The position numbers and the translations under genes are program-made. 64,000 nt of DNA from Polyangium jinanense (GTDB lineage Bacteria > Myxococcota > Polyangia > Polyangiales > Polyangiaceae), in assembly GCF_028435365.1 (NCBI RefSeq), contig NZ_JAGTJJ010000003.1:1-64000 (forward strand). Direction: 5' to 3'. Positions 51,558-63,350 of the stretch are shown here, piece after piece (the stretch's first letter is position 1; each line of letters opens with the position of its first letter). The notes below the pieces were generated by a model. That model did no database searches, was not told the origin of the DNA, and saw only the letters and a list, made by a program, of their open reading frames with translations.

Positions 51558-52787
51558 CTAGAGGGAGAGGCGCGTGTCCTCCGACAAGAGCACGTTCACG
51601 CGCTCGATGTCGCGGCGGAATTCGGTCCAGCGGGCCTCGCGCTGGGTGAGGTCGTCAAAGGGGACGTCGCGGAGATCCCGGAGTGCGGCGTCGGCGACGC
51701 GGCGGAGCGCGGCGAGGCTGAGGAGGCCGACGAGGTGCGCGTCGAGCGCGTGGCCGATGTAGGTGTCATTGAAGGCGACGCCCTTCGCGCGCCACGCCGC
51801 GCGGCCTTCGGCATTCGTGTTCACGACGTCGTGAATGAATACGGCGCGCATGCCGCCGCCGGGGTGCTCCATCATGCGGGCGCCGGCGATGGCGTCGCCC
51901 TGGCCGCTGTCGCCGCAGAAGACGAACGTGTATTCGGGGAAGAGCTTGCGGTATTCGATGAAGCTCCCGTATTTCTTGTCGGCCATGAGGTCGTGCGTGG
52001 CGATGTGGCCGAAATCGCCGGTGAGGACCTTGGCATAAGGGAGGCCGAGCGCGGTGAGGTGCTTGCGCGTGATGCCTTCGCCGAGGCCGGCGCGGTCGCC
52101 GGGGCGGGCCGTGAGGAACGTGAGGTCGCCGAGACCGTCCTGCGGGGCGAAGGCGAGGTCGAGCTCGTGGTAGAAGGCGCGCACGCCGGGGTAGGGGCGC
52201 GGCTCTTTCGTGCGGGGATAACGAGTGTCTTTCCAGTTCGGGTACAGCGTGTCGTCGATGTCCGAGAGGACCTTCAAATCGGCGCGCGGTACGGCGGCGA
52301 CGCGGAAATGCTCGAGGAGCCGCTCGCGGAGGAGGTCGTCGTCGAGGTCGCGATAGATGAGTTGCTGGAGATCGCGGTAATCGCCGCCGTCGTCGATGGC
52401 GTTTTTCAGCGCGGTGAGCTCCGCGCCGCGGGTGCCGAGGAGGATGGTTCCGATGGCTGCTTCGTCGGCGCTGCCCGTACGGCCCCGCTGGAGCGCGAAG
52501 ACGAGTGCGGCGCGCGTGGGGATGGAGAGATCGGCGAGCCGCTCTTCGCAGAGAAGTCGGAAAAGGGGGGTGCGGTTGTCCGGACCAACGACGCGGTCGT
52601 CGATGCTGGAAAAGAGCCGTTTGAGCGGCAGGCGCCCGAGGAGATGGTCGAGCTCGCGGGGGCGGGCGCCGCGGAGGAGGTCGAGGATCCGGGCCTCTTC
52701 GGTCCGATCGGTGTGGCCCGCGAGCAGGCGCTCGATCGTCGCGATTTTGGCGTCGGCGGCGGCCTTGTCGAAGTCGTCCGGGACCAT
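51558..52787 (-). CDS. App1-type phosphatidate phosphatase domain protein (DUF2183)
   Basis: 409 aa. HAD-like catalytic block SDIDDTLYPN near residue 180, then FLTARPGD, LTGDFGH and FVFCGDSGQGDA, all expected for the App1 catalytic domain, which in yeast removes phosphate from phosphatidate. The first ~170 residues are helical and carry LDLLRGARPRE-type repeats. No signal peptide, so cytoplasmic. The substrate in bacteria is not established; lipid phosphatase is the best guess. Adjacent to a deaminase (44 bases), but functional linkage is not obvious. Confidence 0.88.
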   Translation of the reverse strand: MVPDDFDKAAADAKIATIERLLAGHTDRTEEARILDLLRGARPRELDHLLGRLPLKRLFSSIDDRVVGPDNRTPLFRLLCEERLADLSIPTRAALVFALQRGRTGSADEAAIGTILLGTRGAELTALKNAIDDGGDYRDLQQLIYRDLDDDLLRERLLEHFRVAAVPRADLKVLSDIDDTLYPNWKDTRYPRTKEPRPYPGVRAFYHELDLAFAPQDGLGDLTFLTARPGDRAGLGEGITRKHLTALGLPYAKVLTGDFGHIATHDLMADKKYGSFIEYRKLFPEYTFVFCGDSGQGDAIAGARMMEHPGGGMRAVFIHDVVNTNAEGRAAWRAKGVAFNDTYIGHALDAHLVGLLSLAALRRVADAALRDLRDVPFDDLTQREARWTEFRRDIERVNVLLSEDTRLSL

Positions 52788-52831
52788 CGAGGAAACGATA
52801 GAGCCCGGGCCGTACGGTCGTCAACGGCCCG

Positions 52832-53335
52832 TCAAGCGGGGCCGCCCTCGTTCCCCGCGACGCCCAAGAGGCGCGGATCTTTCGGGCCTTCCGTCGTTTC
52901 CACGAGGATGCCGTGCCGGGTCAAATACTCCACGCCGTTTTCGCCCGCATATCCCTCGGCCACCACGATGACCTTCGTGATGCCCGCGTGGTGGATGAGC
53001 TTGGCGCACAGGATACACGGCTCGCCCGTGACGATGATCCACGCGCCCCGCGTGGCCACGCCGCTCGCGGCCGCGTTGCAGACGACGTTCATCTCGGCGT
53101 GATGACAGCCGACCTCCATGCGCGTGCCGCTCGGGATCTGCATGGTGTCCCGCAGGCAGACGTCGCCCCCGCAGAGGTCGCCGCCGCCGCGGGGGCCGCC
53201 GTTGTAGCCGTCCATGAGGATGACGTTGCGGTCGGGGTCGAGCAGGAGGGCGCCGAACTTGCGGCGGGGGCAGTTCGACGCCTTGGCGAGGGCCAAGCAT
53301 TGCTCGATCCGGATGCGCAGGTGTTTCGCCTTCAT
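52832..53335 (-). CDS. Deoxycytidylate-deaminase-like zinc enzyme
   Basis: 167 aa. Zinc ligands: His and catalytic Glu in HAEMN near residue 77, and two Cys in EPCILCAK near 105. The GGDLCGGDVCLRD segment before them and the overall length match the dCMP deaminase/ComEB family, which turns dCMP into dUMP. ATG 53335 follows TCATGACGG-type context with no strong ribosome site; the longer frame in another phase is not real. It could also deaminate a modified nucleotide. The 112 bases to the next gene upstream hold nothing I recognise. Confidence 0.92.
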   Translation of the reverse strand: MKAKHLRIRIEQCLALAKASNCPRRKFGALLLDPDRNVILMDGYNGGPRGGGDLCGGDVCLRDTMQIPSGTRMEVGCHHAEMNVVCNAAASGVATRGAWIIVTGEPCILCAKLIHHAGITKVIVVAEGYAGENGVEYLTRHGILVETTEGPKDPRLLGVAGNEGGPA

Positions 53336-53447
53336 GACGGGAGGCGAGGGTTTTACCCGGCCCGCTCGATCGGCGCAAGGACGATCCCGCCGCGAGCGAT
53401 CCAGCGAGCCGGGCCCGAGAGGGGCGTCGAAATGGGCGCCGCGCGCC

Positions 53448-54587
53448 TCAATTCGTGCATTCGACGTTCGAAAGCATGCCCGTGCCGGTGACCTTGTTGT
53501 CGCATTTCACGATCGTGCCCGTCGTACCGGGGCCGACGTTGATGCCGAGGTTCGGGTTGGTGATGCCATTGGCCGTGTTCTTCTCGAAGACGTTGTCGTT
53601 GCCCCAGCCCATCGTCGCCTGGCGCACGACGAAGCCGTCCTTCGGGGTCTTGTCGCCGGTGTTTTCCGCGAAGAGGTACTTGTTGCCCGTGACGGCCACC
53701 CACGCGTCCTCCGAGCCGTCGGCCGTGAGGCCCTCGCCATTGAAGGTATTTCCACGGACCTCGCCGCCCTGCGTGCCTTCCTTCAGGTCGACGTGCTCGG
53801 TTTTGATGCCGGGGCCGAACTTGTTCGAGAGGATCTTCGTGCCGTCGCAGGCATCCGGCATGTCCGGAGACGGCCAGGCGCTGTCGTCGCTGCCCACGTA
53901 AATGCCCTCGGCCGAATCCGGCACGGCGAGGCCCGTGTTCGTGATCTCGGAGTACTCGATCGTGTTGCGGCTGGCCCCATTGCGAAGCTGAATGGCCATT
54001 TCGCCGACGTCGTGCACGAAGAGGTTCGAGAGGATGTTGTCGCTCGATCCGTCGACGTAAATGCCCTTGCGGCCGCCCGTGATCGTGATGCCCGAGACGA
54101 CCCAGTAATTCACCTGGAGCAAGCGCAGGCCGGTGTTCGCGGGCATGGCGCTCGTGTCGAGGATCGCGTCGCGCGGGCCGCATACGATGATGGGTTTGTC
54201 CGCGGTGCCGCTCACCATCTCCAGGTCGAACGTATCGGCATAGGTGCCCGCCGCGAGGCGGATGAGCTGGCCGGGCGCGGCCTTGGAGAGCGCGTCCGTC
54301 AAAGCCGCCGCGTCGGCGACGTTGACCTCGGTGTCATGCGGCCAGTCACAAGGATCGGCCGGCGGGCCGCCGCCCGCGCCGCCCGCGCCACCCGCGCCGC
54401 CCGTGCCGCCGGTGCCGCCCGCGCCGCCCGAACCCCCGGCGGCACCCGCGCCGCCTGGCCCACTCGAGCCGTCTCCACACGCGGAAACGACGGGGAGCGC
54501 GATCAAGACGGCCGCCAAGGAGAGGACACCCGAGCCCGAAAGGAACGAACGGAACGGCGAGGAAGTGCGCAAGTTTTTAACAATCAT
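53448..54587 (-). CDS. Right-handed beta-helix lipoprotein with glycine linker
   Basis: 379 aa. A lipoprotein signal ends VVSACGD near residue 37, followed by a ~40-residue Gly/Ala linker (GGSGGAGGTGG pattern). Then parallel beta-helix repeats: INYWVVSGITITGG, YVDGSSDNILSNLFVHDVG and SRNTIEYSEITNTG, as in pectate-lyase-like and surface polysaccharide proteins. GGAG stands seven bases before ATG 54587. It is probably surface exposed and binds or cuts polysaccharide, but no catalytic set of a known lyase is clear. The glycine linker is encoded by a short GC-rich repeat and could vary in length. Confidence 0.9.
   Translation of the reverse strand: MIVKNLRTSSPFRSFLSGSGVLSLAAVLIALPVVSACGDGSSGPGGAGAAGGSGGAGGTGGTGGAGGAGGAGGGPPADPCDWPHDTEVNVADAAALTDALSKAAPGQLIRLAAGTYADTFDLEMVSGTADKPIIVCGPRDAILDTSAMPANTGLRLLQVNYWVVSGITITGGRKGIYVDGSSDNILSNLFVHDVGEMAIQLRNGASRNTIEYSEITNTGLAVPDSAEGIYVGSDDSAWPSPDMPDACDGTKILSNKFGPGIKTEHVDLKEGTQGGEVRGNTFNGEGLTADGSEDAWVAVTGNKYLFAENTGDKTPKDGFVVRQATMGWGNDNVFEKNTANGITNPNLGINVGPGTTGTIVKCDNKVTGTGMLSNVECTN
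54362..54460. repeat. GC-rich trinucleotide-type repeat encoding the Gly/Ala linker
   Basis: Runs of GCCGCC/GCGCC-type units on the plus strand encode GGAGGTGG-like sequence in the beta-helix lipoprotein. Low sequence complexity in both DNA and protein. Confidence 0.7.
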
Positions 54588-54870
54588 GAAGGTTCTCCAG
54601 CGAAGAGCTTACCTGGAGGCGTGGCAGGCGGGAACCACTTTGCATCGAGCAGAAGCGTGCTCGTCGCAGGCCGCGCGCGGCGATTGCCGGCCGTGAGGCA
54701 TTGGATGGTTTGCCGTTTGGCAAGCGCGCCGGGGAAGGACGCGCATTCGGAGACGCGGGACACAAGGCTGATCCTGGCATATTCCTGCACCATGGACGGA
54801 TGCTTCGTGTGCATGATCCAATGAATGCTCGCTTGACCCGGACCCCGGACCCGTGCGTATTTTTCGATAC
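54588..54870. other. Divergent intergenic region, beta-helix lipoprotein / sensor kinase
   Basis: 283 bases between divergent genes. It holds a possible promoter for the kinase gene (see 54833-54863) and a small hairpin TTGCC-GTTT-GGCAA at 54710-54723. No gene of its own is supported. Confidence 0.5.
54833..54863 (+). promoter_or_regulatory. Candidate promoter giving a leaderless kinase transcript
   Basis: TTGACC at 54833-54838 and TATTTT at 54858-54863 (spacing 19) end eight bases before ATG 54871. No ribosome site precedes that ATG, so the transcript may start at or next to the ATG. Confidence 0.4.
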
Positions 54871-55996
54871 ATGCATGAGCCGCCGCCCCCGAAAGTGCTC
54901 GTCGTGGACGACAACGAGCCGAACCGCGTCCTGGCCGAGGAGACGCTGCGCCTCGAGGGCTACGATGTCGTGATCGCGACGACGGGGGAGCAGGCGCTCG
55001 AAGTGTTCGTCCGCGAAGCGCCCGATCTCGTGCTGCTCGACATACGTATGCCCGGGCTCGACGGGTTCGCGACGTGCGCGCGGCTGCGCGCCCTGCCGCG
55101 CGGGACGGAGACGCCCGTCGTGTTTTTGACGGCCCTCCGAGACCTCGAGACGTTCGACCGCGCGAGCCGCGCCGGCGCCGACGATTTTCTCACGAAGCCG
55201 GTGCGCCCCGCGGAGCTGCTCTCGCGCGTGCAGACGCTGCTCCGCATCCGGCGGCTCAGCGTGGAGCTGCACGATCACTTCCGCGTGATCCGAAAGCAAC
55301 GCGACGACCTCGTGCGGCTGCAGCTCCAGAAGGAGCAGCTCGTGTCGTTCGTCGTGCACGACCTCAAGAACCCCGTGAGCTCGATCGAGCTGCACGCGCA
55401 GCTTCTCACGCGCGACGCGTCGCTGTCCGAGGACGCGAAGGAGAGCGCGGTGTGGATCATGCGCGAGGTGCAGATGATGAAGCGGCTCGTGCTGAACCTG
55501 CTCGATATCGGCAAGGCCGACGACGGCAAGCTCGCTCTGCGCCGGAGCTCCGTCGACGTCGGTGCGATGGCCGTCGCGGTGGCGAACGCGGCCGGCGTGC
55601 GAGCCGCCGAGCGCGACCAGCGGATCCTCGTGCAGGTGGCGAGTGGGCTGCCCGCGATCGAGGCCGATGCCGATCTCGTGCGCCGCGTCTTCGAGAACCT
55701 GATCGACAACGCGCTCCGCTACGCGCCGCGCGGCGCGCCGGTCTCGATCGACGTGTCAGCCGGCGAGGGGCCGTTCGTGGTCGTGCGTGTGGCCGATACG
55801 GGGCCAGGGATTCCGGAGTCGATGCGCGAGCGGATCTTCGATCGGTACGTGCAGCTCGACGCGCATACGGCGAGCGATTCGCGCCTGGGTCGTGGGCTCG
55901 GGCTCGCGTTCTGTCGGCTCGCGGTGGAGGCGCACGGCGGGTCGATCTGGATCGATCCTTCCGCGCAAGGCACGGTCTTCTGCTTCCAGTTGCCTC

Positions 55997-56007
<11 letters not shown>
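54871..56007 (+). CDS. Response-regulator/histidine-kinase hybrid
   Basis: 378 aa, no membrane segment. Receiver domain first (residues ~8-125; phospho-Asp57 in LLDIRMPG, Lys in FLTKPV), then a histidine kinase core: His163 in FVVHDLKNP, N box NLIDNALRYAP, G1 DTGPGIP, G2 GRGLGLAF. Receiver-then-kinase order means the kinase could be controlled by an upstream phosphorelay. Start ATG 54871 (in-frame GTG at 54853 is the alternative); neither has a ribosome site. It overlaps the next kinase gene by 11 bases, so both act together. Confidence 0.94.
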
Positions 56008-57895
<1,888 letters not shown>

Positions 57896-57966
57896 TCGGG
57901 AGGATCCACGGCAAAAGGAGGGGATGGCCCGAGGAGGGCCCCGGCTGGTAGGCTGCGGACGCACGC

Positions 57967-58551
57967 ATGAACATTCGCGCCTCCAGGATCGTTTTGGTCG
58001 TCGCTGCTTGCCTGCTCCCCGCCTGTGGCGGCGAGAGCGCATCGTCCCCGCCGCCGGAGATGCCGCCATCGAGCGGCGCCGCGGAGCGCGAGGAAGCGCC
58101 GCCCCCGCCGCCCGAGGCCGATCACGGGCCGGAGCCCGGGGAGGGTCCTGCGGCGAGCGAGGACACGAAGAGCCCCAAGCCGTCCGCGACGAGCGAGGAC
58201 AAACCCGCGACGGCGGCGTCGGACGTGCCGGGCGCGAATCTGTCGATCGGGCAGCTCGAGGCGGACGGGCTCATGGCGAAGGACATTCAGTGCAAGACCG
58301 AGGGCGGCGGAATGGCGCTGCTCGGGGCGGTGCTGGTGACGGCGTGGATGTCGCCGCAAAAAAAGGCGCTCGACGCATGCGCGCCGGCCGGGACGGAGAC
58401 GCGCGTGGTGTGGAAGGCGCGCGGCGGGAAGGTGACCGATGTGCAGGCGGCAGGGAGCCCCAAGGTGAAGGCGTGCGTCGAGCGAGCGCTCTCCGGGGGA
58501 AAACCCGTGCTCGAAGGGCATTGCGCCGCGACGGTCGTGCACGGAAAGTGA
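57967..58551 (+). CDS. Small lipoprotein with disordered linker, unknown function
   Basis: 194 aa. A lipoprotein signal ends LLPACGG near residue 20. Residues ~22-90 are Pro/Glu/Ala/Ser-rich and probably disordered. The C-terminal ~100 residues form a small domain ([32 protein letters not shown]) with four Cys, which may form two disulfides. I do not recognise the family. The next gene, a Nudix hydrolase, starts 16 bases later and is probably co-transcribed. Confidence 0.8.
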   Translation: MNIRASRIVLVVAACLLPACGGESASSPPPEMPPSSGAAEREEAPPPPPEADHGPEPGEGPAASEDTKSPKPSATSEDKPATAASDVPGANLSIGQLEADGLMAKDIQCKTEGGGMALLGAVLVTAWMSPQKKALDACAPAGTETRVVWKARGGKVTDVQAAGSPKVKACVERALSGGKPVLEGHCAATVVHGK

Positions 58552-58567
58552 AGGGGAGGACGAAACG

Positions 58568-58987
58568 ATGACCCGCCGCGCATTTTCCGTTGCCGTGTAT
58601 CCGCGATATGAAGGGCGCATTCTCTTGATTCGTCATCGGCGGCTCGGCATCTGGCTGCCGCCGGGCGGGGAGATGCTGCCGGACGAGTCGCCGCTCGAAG
58701 CGGCCGCGCGCGAGCTGCGGGAAGAGACGGGGCTCGTCGGTCGGTTCCCCGTGGTGAGCGATATCGACGGGACGCCGCCCGGGTTCATCGGGTACGAGGA
58801 GCACCCGGCCGGGAGCAAGGGGATTCACCTCAATTTCGTGTTCGTCGCCGATGTGGACACCGACGTCGTGCAGCCGAACGACGAATTCGAGGAGTGGCGC
58901 TGGGTGACGCATTTCAACGACGTCGGCGGGCCGCCGAACGTGGCCCAGCTCGGGCGGATCGCGCTCGCGGCGCGGGCGCGCGGGTGA
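58568..58987 (+). CDS. Nudix hydrolase
   Basis: 139 aa. A full Nudix box is present at ~35-57: [21 protein letters not shown], with the metal-binding RELREE (pattern Gx5Ex7REUxEExGU). Members hydrolyse nucleoside diphosphates linked to another group. The GGAGG before ATG 58568 overlaps the end of the previous gene region. The specificity cannot be told from sequence; a mutT-like or ADP-ribose role is possible. Confidence 0.94.
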   Translation: MTRRAFSVAVYPRYEGRILLIRHRRLGIWLPPGGEMLPDESPLEAAARELREETGLVGRFPVVSDIDGTPPGFIGYEEHPAGSKGIHLNFVFVADVDTDVVQPNDEFEEWRWVTHFNDVGGPPNVAQLGRIALAARARG

Positions 58988-59047
58988 AAGGCGCGCGGGG
59001 CGGCGATTGCGCGCCCCGCGCGTCGGTTCGGTGGAAAGGGGGGAGCG

Positions 59048-60064
59048 TCAGTACACGGACTGGATCCAGTCCTTCATGGCGCTCGGGCTGCAGCCGTGCT
59101 TCTTGTGGCCGGCGCCGAGGCTGAGCTCCTGGATGATCTGCGTGCAGGAGCAGCCAGCGGTGTCCTTCATGGTGAAGGAGAGCTTGGGGCTCTTCGACTC
59201 GCCGACCGTGAACGACGCGCCGCCTTCCCAGATGGAGTGATTCGGGTTCAGGCCCTCGGTGGCATCGTCGTACGTCGAGTACTTGCACTCGTCGACGTTG
59301 TCGCAGACGCCGTCGTAATCGCTGTCGCCCGTGCAATCGTACTCGCAGGCGTTCCCCATGCCGTCGTAGTCTGCGTCCTTCTGGGCGGGGTTCGCCACGT
59401 AGACGCAGTTGTCGCAGACGTCGCCGACCTTGTCGTAATCAGCGTCTTCCTGGTAGGAGTTCGGCTTGTCCTTGCAGTTGTCGCAGACGTCGCCGACCTT
59501 GTCGTAATCAGCGTCTTCCTGGTAGGAGTTCGGCTTGTCCTTGCAGTTGTCGCAGACGTCGCCGACCTTGTCGTAATCAGCGTCTTCCTGGTAGGGGTTC
59601 GGCTTGTCCTTGCAGTTGTCGCAGACGTCGCCGACCTTGTCGTAATCAGCGTCTTCCTGGTAGGGGTTCGGCTTGTCCTTGCAGTTGTCGCAGACGTCGC
59701 CGACCTTGTCGTAATCGGCGTCTTCCTGGTAAGGGTTCGGCTTGTCCTTGCAGTTGTCGCAGACGTCGCCGACCTTGTCGTAATCAGCGTCTTCCTGGTA
59801 GGGGTTCGGCTTGTCCTTGCAGTTGTCGCAGACGTCGCCGACCTTGTCGTAATCGGCGTCTTCCTGGTAAGGGTTCGCCTTGGAAGGGCAGTTGTCGTAA
59901 GCATCGCACACGTAATCGTAGTCGGCGTCCACGCAATCCAGACGACTCTCGGCCGTCCCGAGCTCCTGCTCCTCGTCCTCGGGGGTCGCGGCTTCCATGC
60001 AGCCCACTGCGATGAGCGTCGTCAAGACGGCGGTCAAGGAGTAGAAGGCATTCTTTCGTTTCAT
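59048..60064 (-). CDS. Thrombospondin-type-3 repeat lipoprotein, copy 1
   Basis: 338 aa. A lipoprotein signal ends AVGCM near residue 22. The middle has calcium-binding DxDxDxxxD repeats: seven near-identical 23-residue units (DADYDKVGDVCDNCKDKPN) plus divergent ones. The last ~75 residues form a domain also present in the two following genes, with DTAGCSCTQI and GCSPSAMKDWI. It is probably a surface protein stiffened by calcium. The true start is ATG 60064 (MKRKNAFYSL); the frame is open upstream, but without coding character. Two more copies lie upstream at 60444 and 61790, all in the same direction. Confidence 0.92.
   Translation of the reverse strand: MKRKNAFYSLTAVLTTLIAVGCMEAATPEDEEQELGTAESRLDCVDADYDYVCDAYDNCPSKANPYQEDADYDKVGDVCDNCKDKPNPYQEDADYDKVGDVCDNCKDKPNPYQEDADYDKVGDVCDNCKDKPNPYQEDADYDKVGDVCDNCKDKPNPYQEDADYDKVGDVCDNCKDKPNSYQEDADYDKVGDVCDNCKDKPNSYQEDADYDKVGDVCDNCVYVANPAQKDADYDGMGNACEYDCTGDSDYDGVCDNVDECKYSTYDDATEGLNPNHSIWEGGASFTVGESKSPKLSFTMKDTAGCSCTQIIQELSLGAGHKKHGCSPSAMKDWIQSVY
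59415..59900 (-). repeat. Seven 69-bp direct repeats in the TSP3 gene
   Basis: A 69-base unit beginning near GACGTCGCCGACC (59418, 59487 and onward) is repeated seven times almost without change. Differences are a few third positions and one Pro/Ser switch. Such uniformity shows recent copy-number change by slippage or recombination. Confidence 0.9.
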
Positions 60065-60222
60065 GCGAAACACACCCCTCTTTGTGCGAAATCGACATGC
60101 AAGTGCGCTGTTTGCCCCGACGCACGGGACAGACGCGCAGCGCAGGTCCGGTGACGGCAAAACCCCTCCGTGTGCGGCATTCGTTGCCCACACGAGGGCC
60201 GGGCATTGTGAAGGACCCGACC

Positions 60223-60304
60223 CGCGTCGAATTCGTGCGGACACTATTCACCACGACGGGGTGACCATCAAGGTGAATTCGAGAGGTGAAGGCGAGGGAG
60301 GGGA
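60223..60304 (-). promoter_or_regulatory. Shared upstream element of TSP3 gene 1
   Basis: In transcript direction the core reads GTGAATAGT...GCACGAATTCGACGCG, 159-191 bases before the start. A second block (60261-60304, AAGGTGAATTCGAGAGG) follows. Both recur ahead of TSP3 gene 2. The 379-base gap 60065-60443 otherwise holds no gene; GAGGGGTGTGT-type sequence stands just before the ATG. Confidence 0.55.
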
Positions 60305-60443
60305 AGCCCTTCTCGATGGAGGGATTTCCTGGAGGGGGACGCTGGACGATTCCCATTGATTCGTCGAATCGCGGGACGATGAGGGCGACCGCTCGCCGTG
60401 GCGGCAGTTTGTCGGCGGAGGCGGTGGCCGCGTTATCGGCCAA

Positions 60444-61280
60444 TCACTTGTTCACGAGATTGATCCAGTGCTGCATGACGCCGGGGGGGCAGCCGAATTT
60501 GTCGAGGCCTTTGCCGTTGATGCCGAGCTCATCGCGGATCTGCTTGCAGGTACACCCAGCGGTGTCCTCCAAGGTGAACGAGAACTTGGAGTCGTCGCCG
60601 TTCCCCAGTTTGCCGACGTCGAATGCCGTACCGCTCTTCCCCGTGAAGATGGCGTGATTCGGCTTGAGGCCGCCGGGCGCCGTGTCGAGCTCCTTGTCCG
60701 TGTTGTCACATCTGTCGTCGTCGTTGCAGATCGTGTCGTGGTCTTCGTCCTTGCAGGGACCGCTGCCGCCGCCGCCGACAACGTCGCACGCGTCCCCCTT
60801 GCCGTCGCCGTCCGAATCCGTTTGACCGGGGTTCGGGTCGTTCGGACAGTTGTCGCAGACGTCGCCTCTGCCGTCGCCATCCTTGTCCCCCTGCCCGGGG
60901 TTCGGGTCGTTGGGACAGTTGTCGACGTTATTGCATACGCCGTCTTTATCCGAGTCTGCGCAGGAGACGATTTCACACGCGTTCCCGACGCCATCGTTGT
61001 CGTCGTCCGCCTGGCCGGAGTTCGCCGTGTTCCGACAGTTGTCGCAGGCGTTGCCGACGCCGTCGTTGTCGGCGTCCGCCTGATCCTCATTGTAGTCGTT
61101 CCGGCAGTTGTCATCGGAGTTGCAGACGCCGTCATTGTCGTTGTCCGCGCAACCTGCGATGAGCTGCTCCTCCGCGGTCTCGACGATTTCGTCCTCGCGA
61201 CGCGAAGAATCCATGCAGCCTACGGCGACGAGCGTGGCGAAGAAAGCAGTCACGTAGTGGAAGCCATTGGTTCGTTTCAT
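60444..61280 (-). CDS. Thrombospondin-type-3 repeat lipoprotein, copy 2
   Basis: 278 aa. Lipoprotein signal ends AVGCMDS near residue 22. Six TSP3-type repeats, less uniform than in copy 1 (DADNDGVGNACDNC, DKDGDGRGDVCDNC, DSDGDGKGDAC), carry the DxDxDGxGD calcium pattern. A Gly-Ser hinge (GGGGSG) precedes the shared C-terminal domain with DTAGCTCKQI and HWINLVNK. ATG 61280 (MKRTNGFHYV) is nearly identical in its first codons to copy 1, showing duplication. Confidence 0.92.
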   Translation of the reverse strand: MKRTNGFHYVTAFFATLVAVGCMDSSRREDEIVETAEEQLIAGCADNDNDGVCNSDDNCRNDYNEDQADADNDGVGNACDNCRNTANSGQADDDNDGVGNACEIVSCADSDKDGVCNNVDNCPNDPNPGQGDKDGDGRGDVCDNCPNDPNPGQTDSDGDGKGDACDVVGGGGSGPCKDEDHDTICNDDDRCDNTDKELDTAPGGLKPNHAIFTGKSGTAFDVGKLGNGDDSKFSFTLEDTAGCTCKQIRDELGINGKGLDKFGCPPGVMQHWINLVNK

Positions 61281-61503
61281 GTTGAGACACACCCCTCTTG
61301 TTCGTACAGGAACGCTCATGGCCGAGCCCGGCGCCTCGCTTCGGATGAAGGCGTCCGCTCGACCCTCGACATCGCCATTGCGCTGTTCCCCCCGATGCTC
61401 ATGGGCGGAACGCACGACGCGTGGGGACGGTGGCGGCAGAACCCCCTCCATGCGCGGCTTTCCCCACCCGCACGGAGACCGGAACAATCAGGAGCACCGC
61501 TCC

Positions 61504-61583
61504 CGCGCCGAATTCGTGCCGCACTATTCACCACGGATCGGCGGTCATCAAGGAGAAATCGGGAGGTCGAGGCGAGGAGGGAA
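61504..61583 (-). promoter_or_regulatory. Shared upstream element of TSP3 gene 2
   Basis: About 80 bases closely matching 60223-60304: core GTGAATAGT...GCACGAATTCGGCGCG in transcript direction plus the AAGGAGAAATCGGGAGG block. It lies 224 bases before ATG 61280. The rest of the 509-base gap (61281-61789) carries no gene that I can support. Confidence 0.55.
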
Positions 61584-61789
61584 CACGCCGCTGGATTGAC
61601 GGATCACCCGAACCAGAGCGCAAAGTCGCGACGAACCCGCTCCGTCGGCGAAAAGCCGCGGTCGTCGGGAACGCCGGAGTTTTTCCCGGTGCTTTGGTGA
61701 TTGTCTGGAGGATCGGGAAGGGGGCCCGCGATATGGAGCGAGGGGTGGTCACTGGAGTGACCAGGCGAGCGCGCGGGGCATTGCAGCGA

Positions 61790-62977
<1,188 letters not shown>

Positions 62978-63176
62978 GGAAAGTATCCCTCGCTTCCGTG
63001 GGGCGATTGCCATGGGCGGGACGGAGTCGCGCCGTATGCGACGGCGCGCTCCGATGCACGAGCGGTAAGCGACGCGGAAGCTCGCGCGGCCCTTCGCGAT
63101 CGATGGAGAGGCTCGGCCACGCGCGCGCCGATGCGGGAGCACACGCGTGTCCGCGACGCACCGGGCCACCTGCCCC

Positions 63177-63208
63177 CGCGTCAATTCATACCGATACTAT
63201 CTAGCCGG
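63177..63208 (-). promoter_or_regulatory. Diverged upstream element of TSP3 gene 3
   Basis: In transcript direction: AGATAGTATCGGTATGAATTGACGCG, matching the ATAGT and GAATT parts of the two other TSP3 elements. It lies about 200 bases before ATG 62977. The rest of the 373-base gap 62978-63350 shows no gene. Confidence 0.45.
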
Positions 63209-63350
63209 GGAAGTTTGGCTTTCAAGCCGATTCCGCGATGAGCAAGGCCGCGTCATTGCGGCGAATATCCAGGCGACGAGGAGACCTGGAGACCTGGCGG
63301 CGGCGCGAAAGGAGGGGAGGGGAGCGTGATTCTACGCCCAGGACGTGTCT

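Noticed and set aside
59415..59900. CRISPR array
   Set aside because: The repeats are contiguous 69-bp coding units without unique spacers.
61504..61535. Sigma-54 promoter before TSP3 gene 2
   Set aside because: GG-N10-GC occurs here by chance; the matching positions are not kept in the other two copies.
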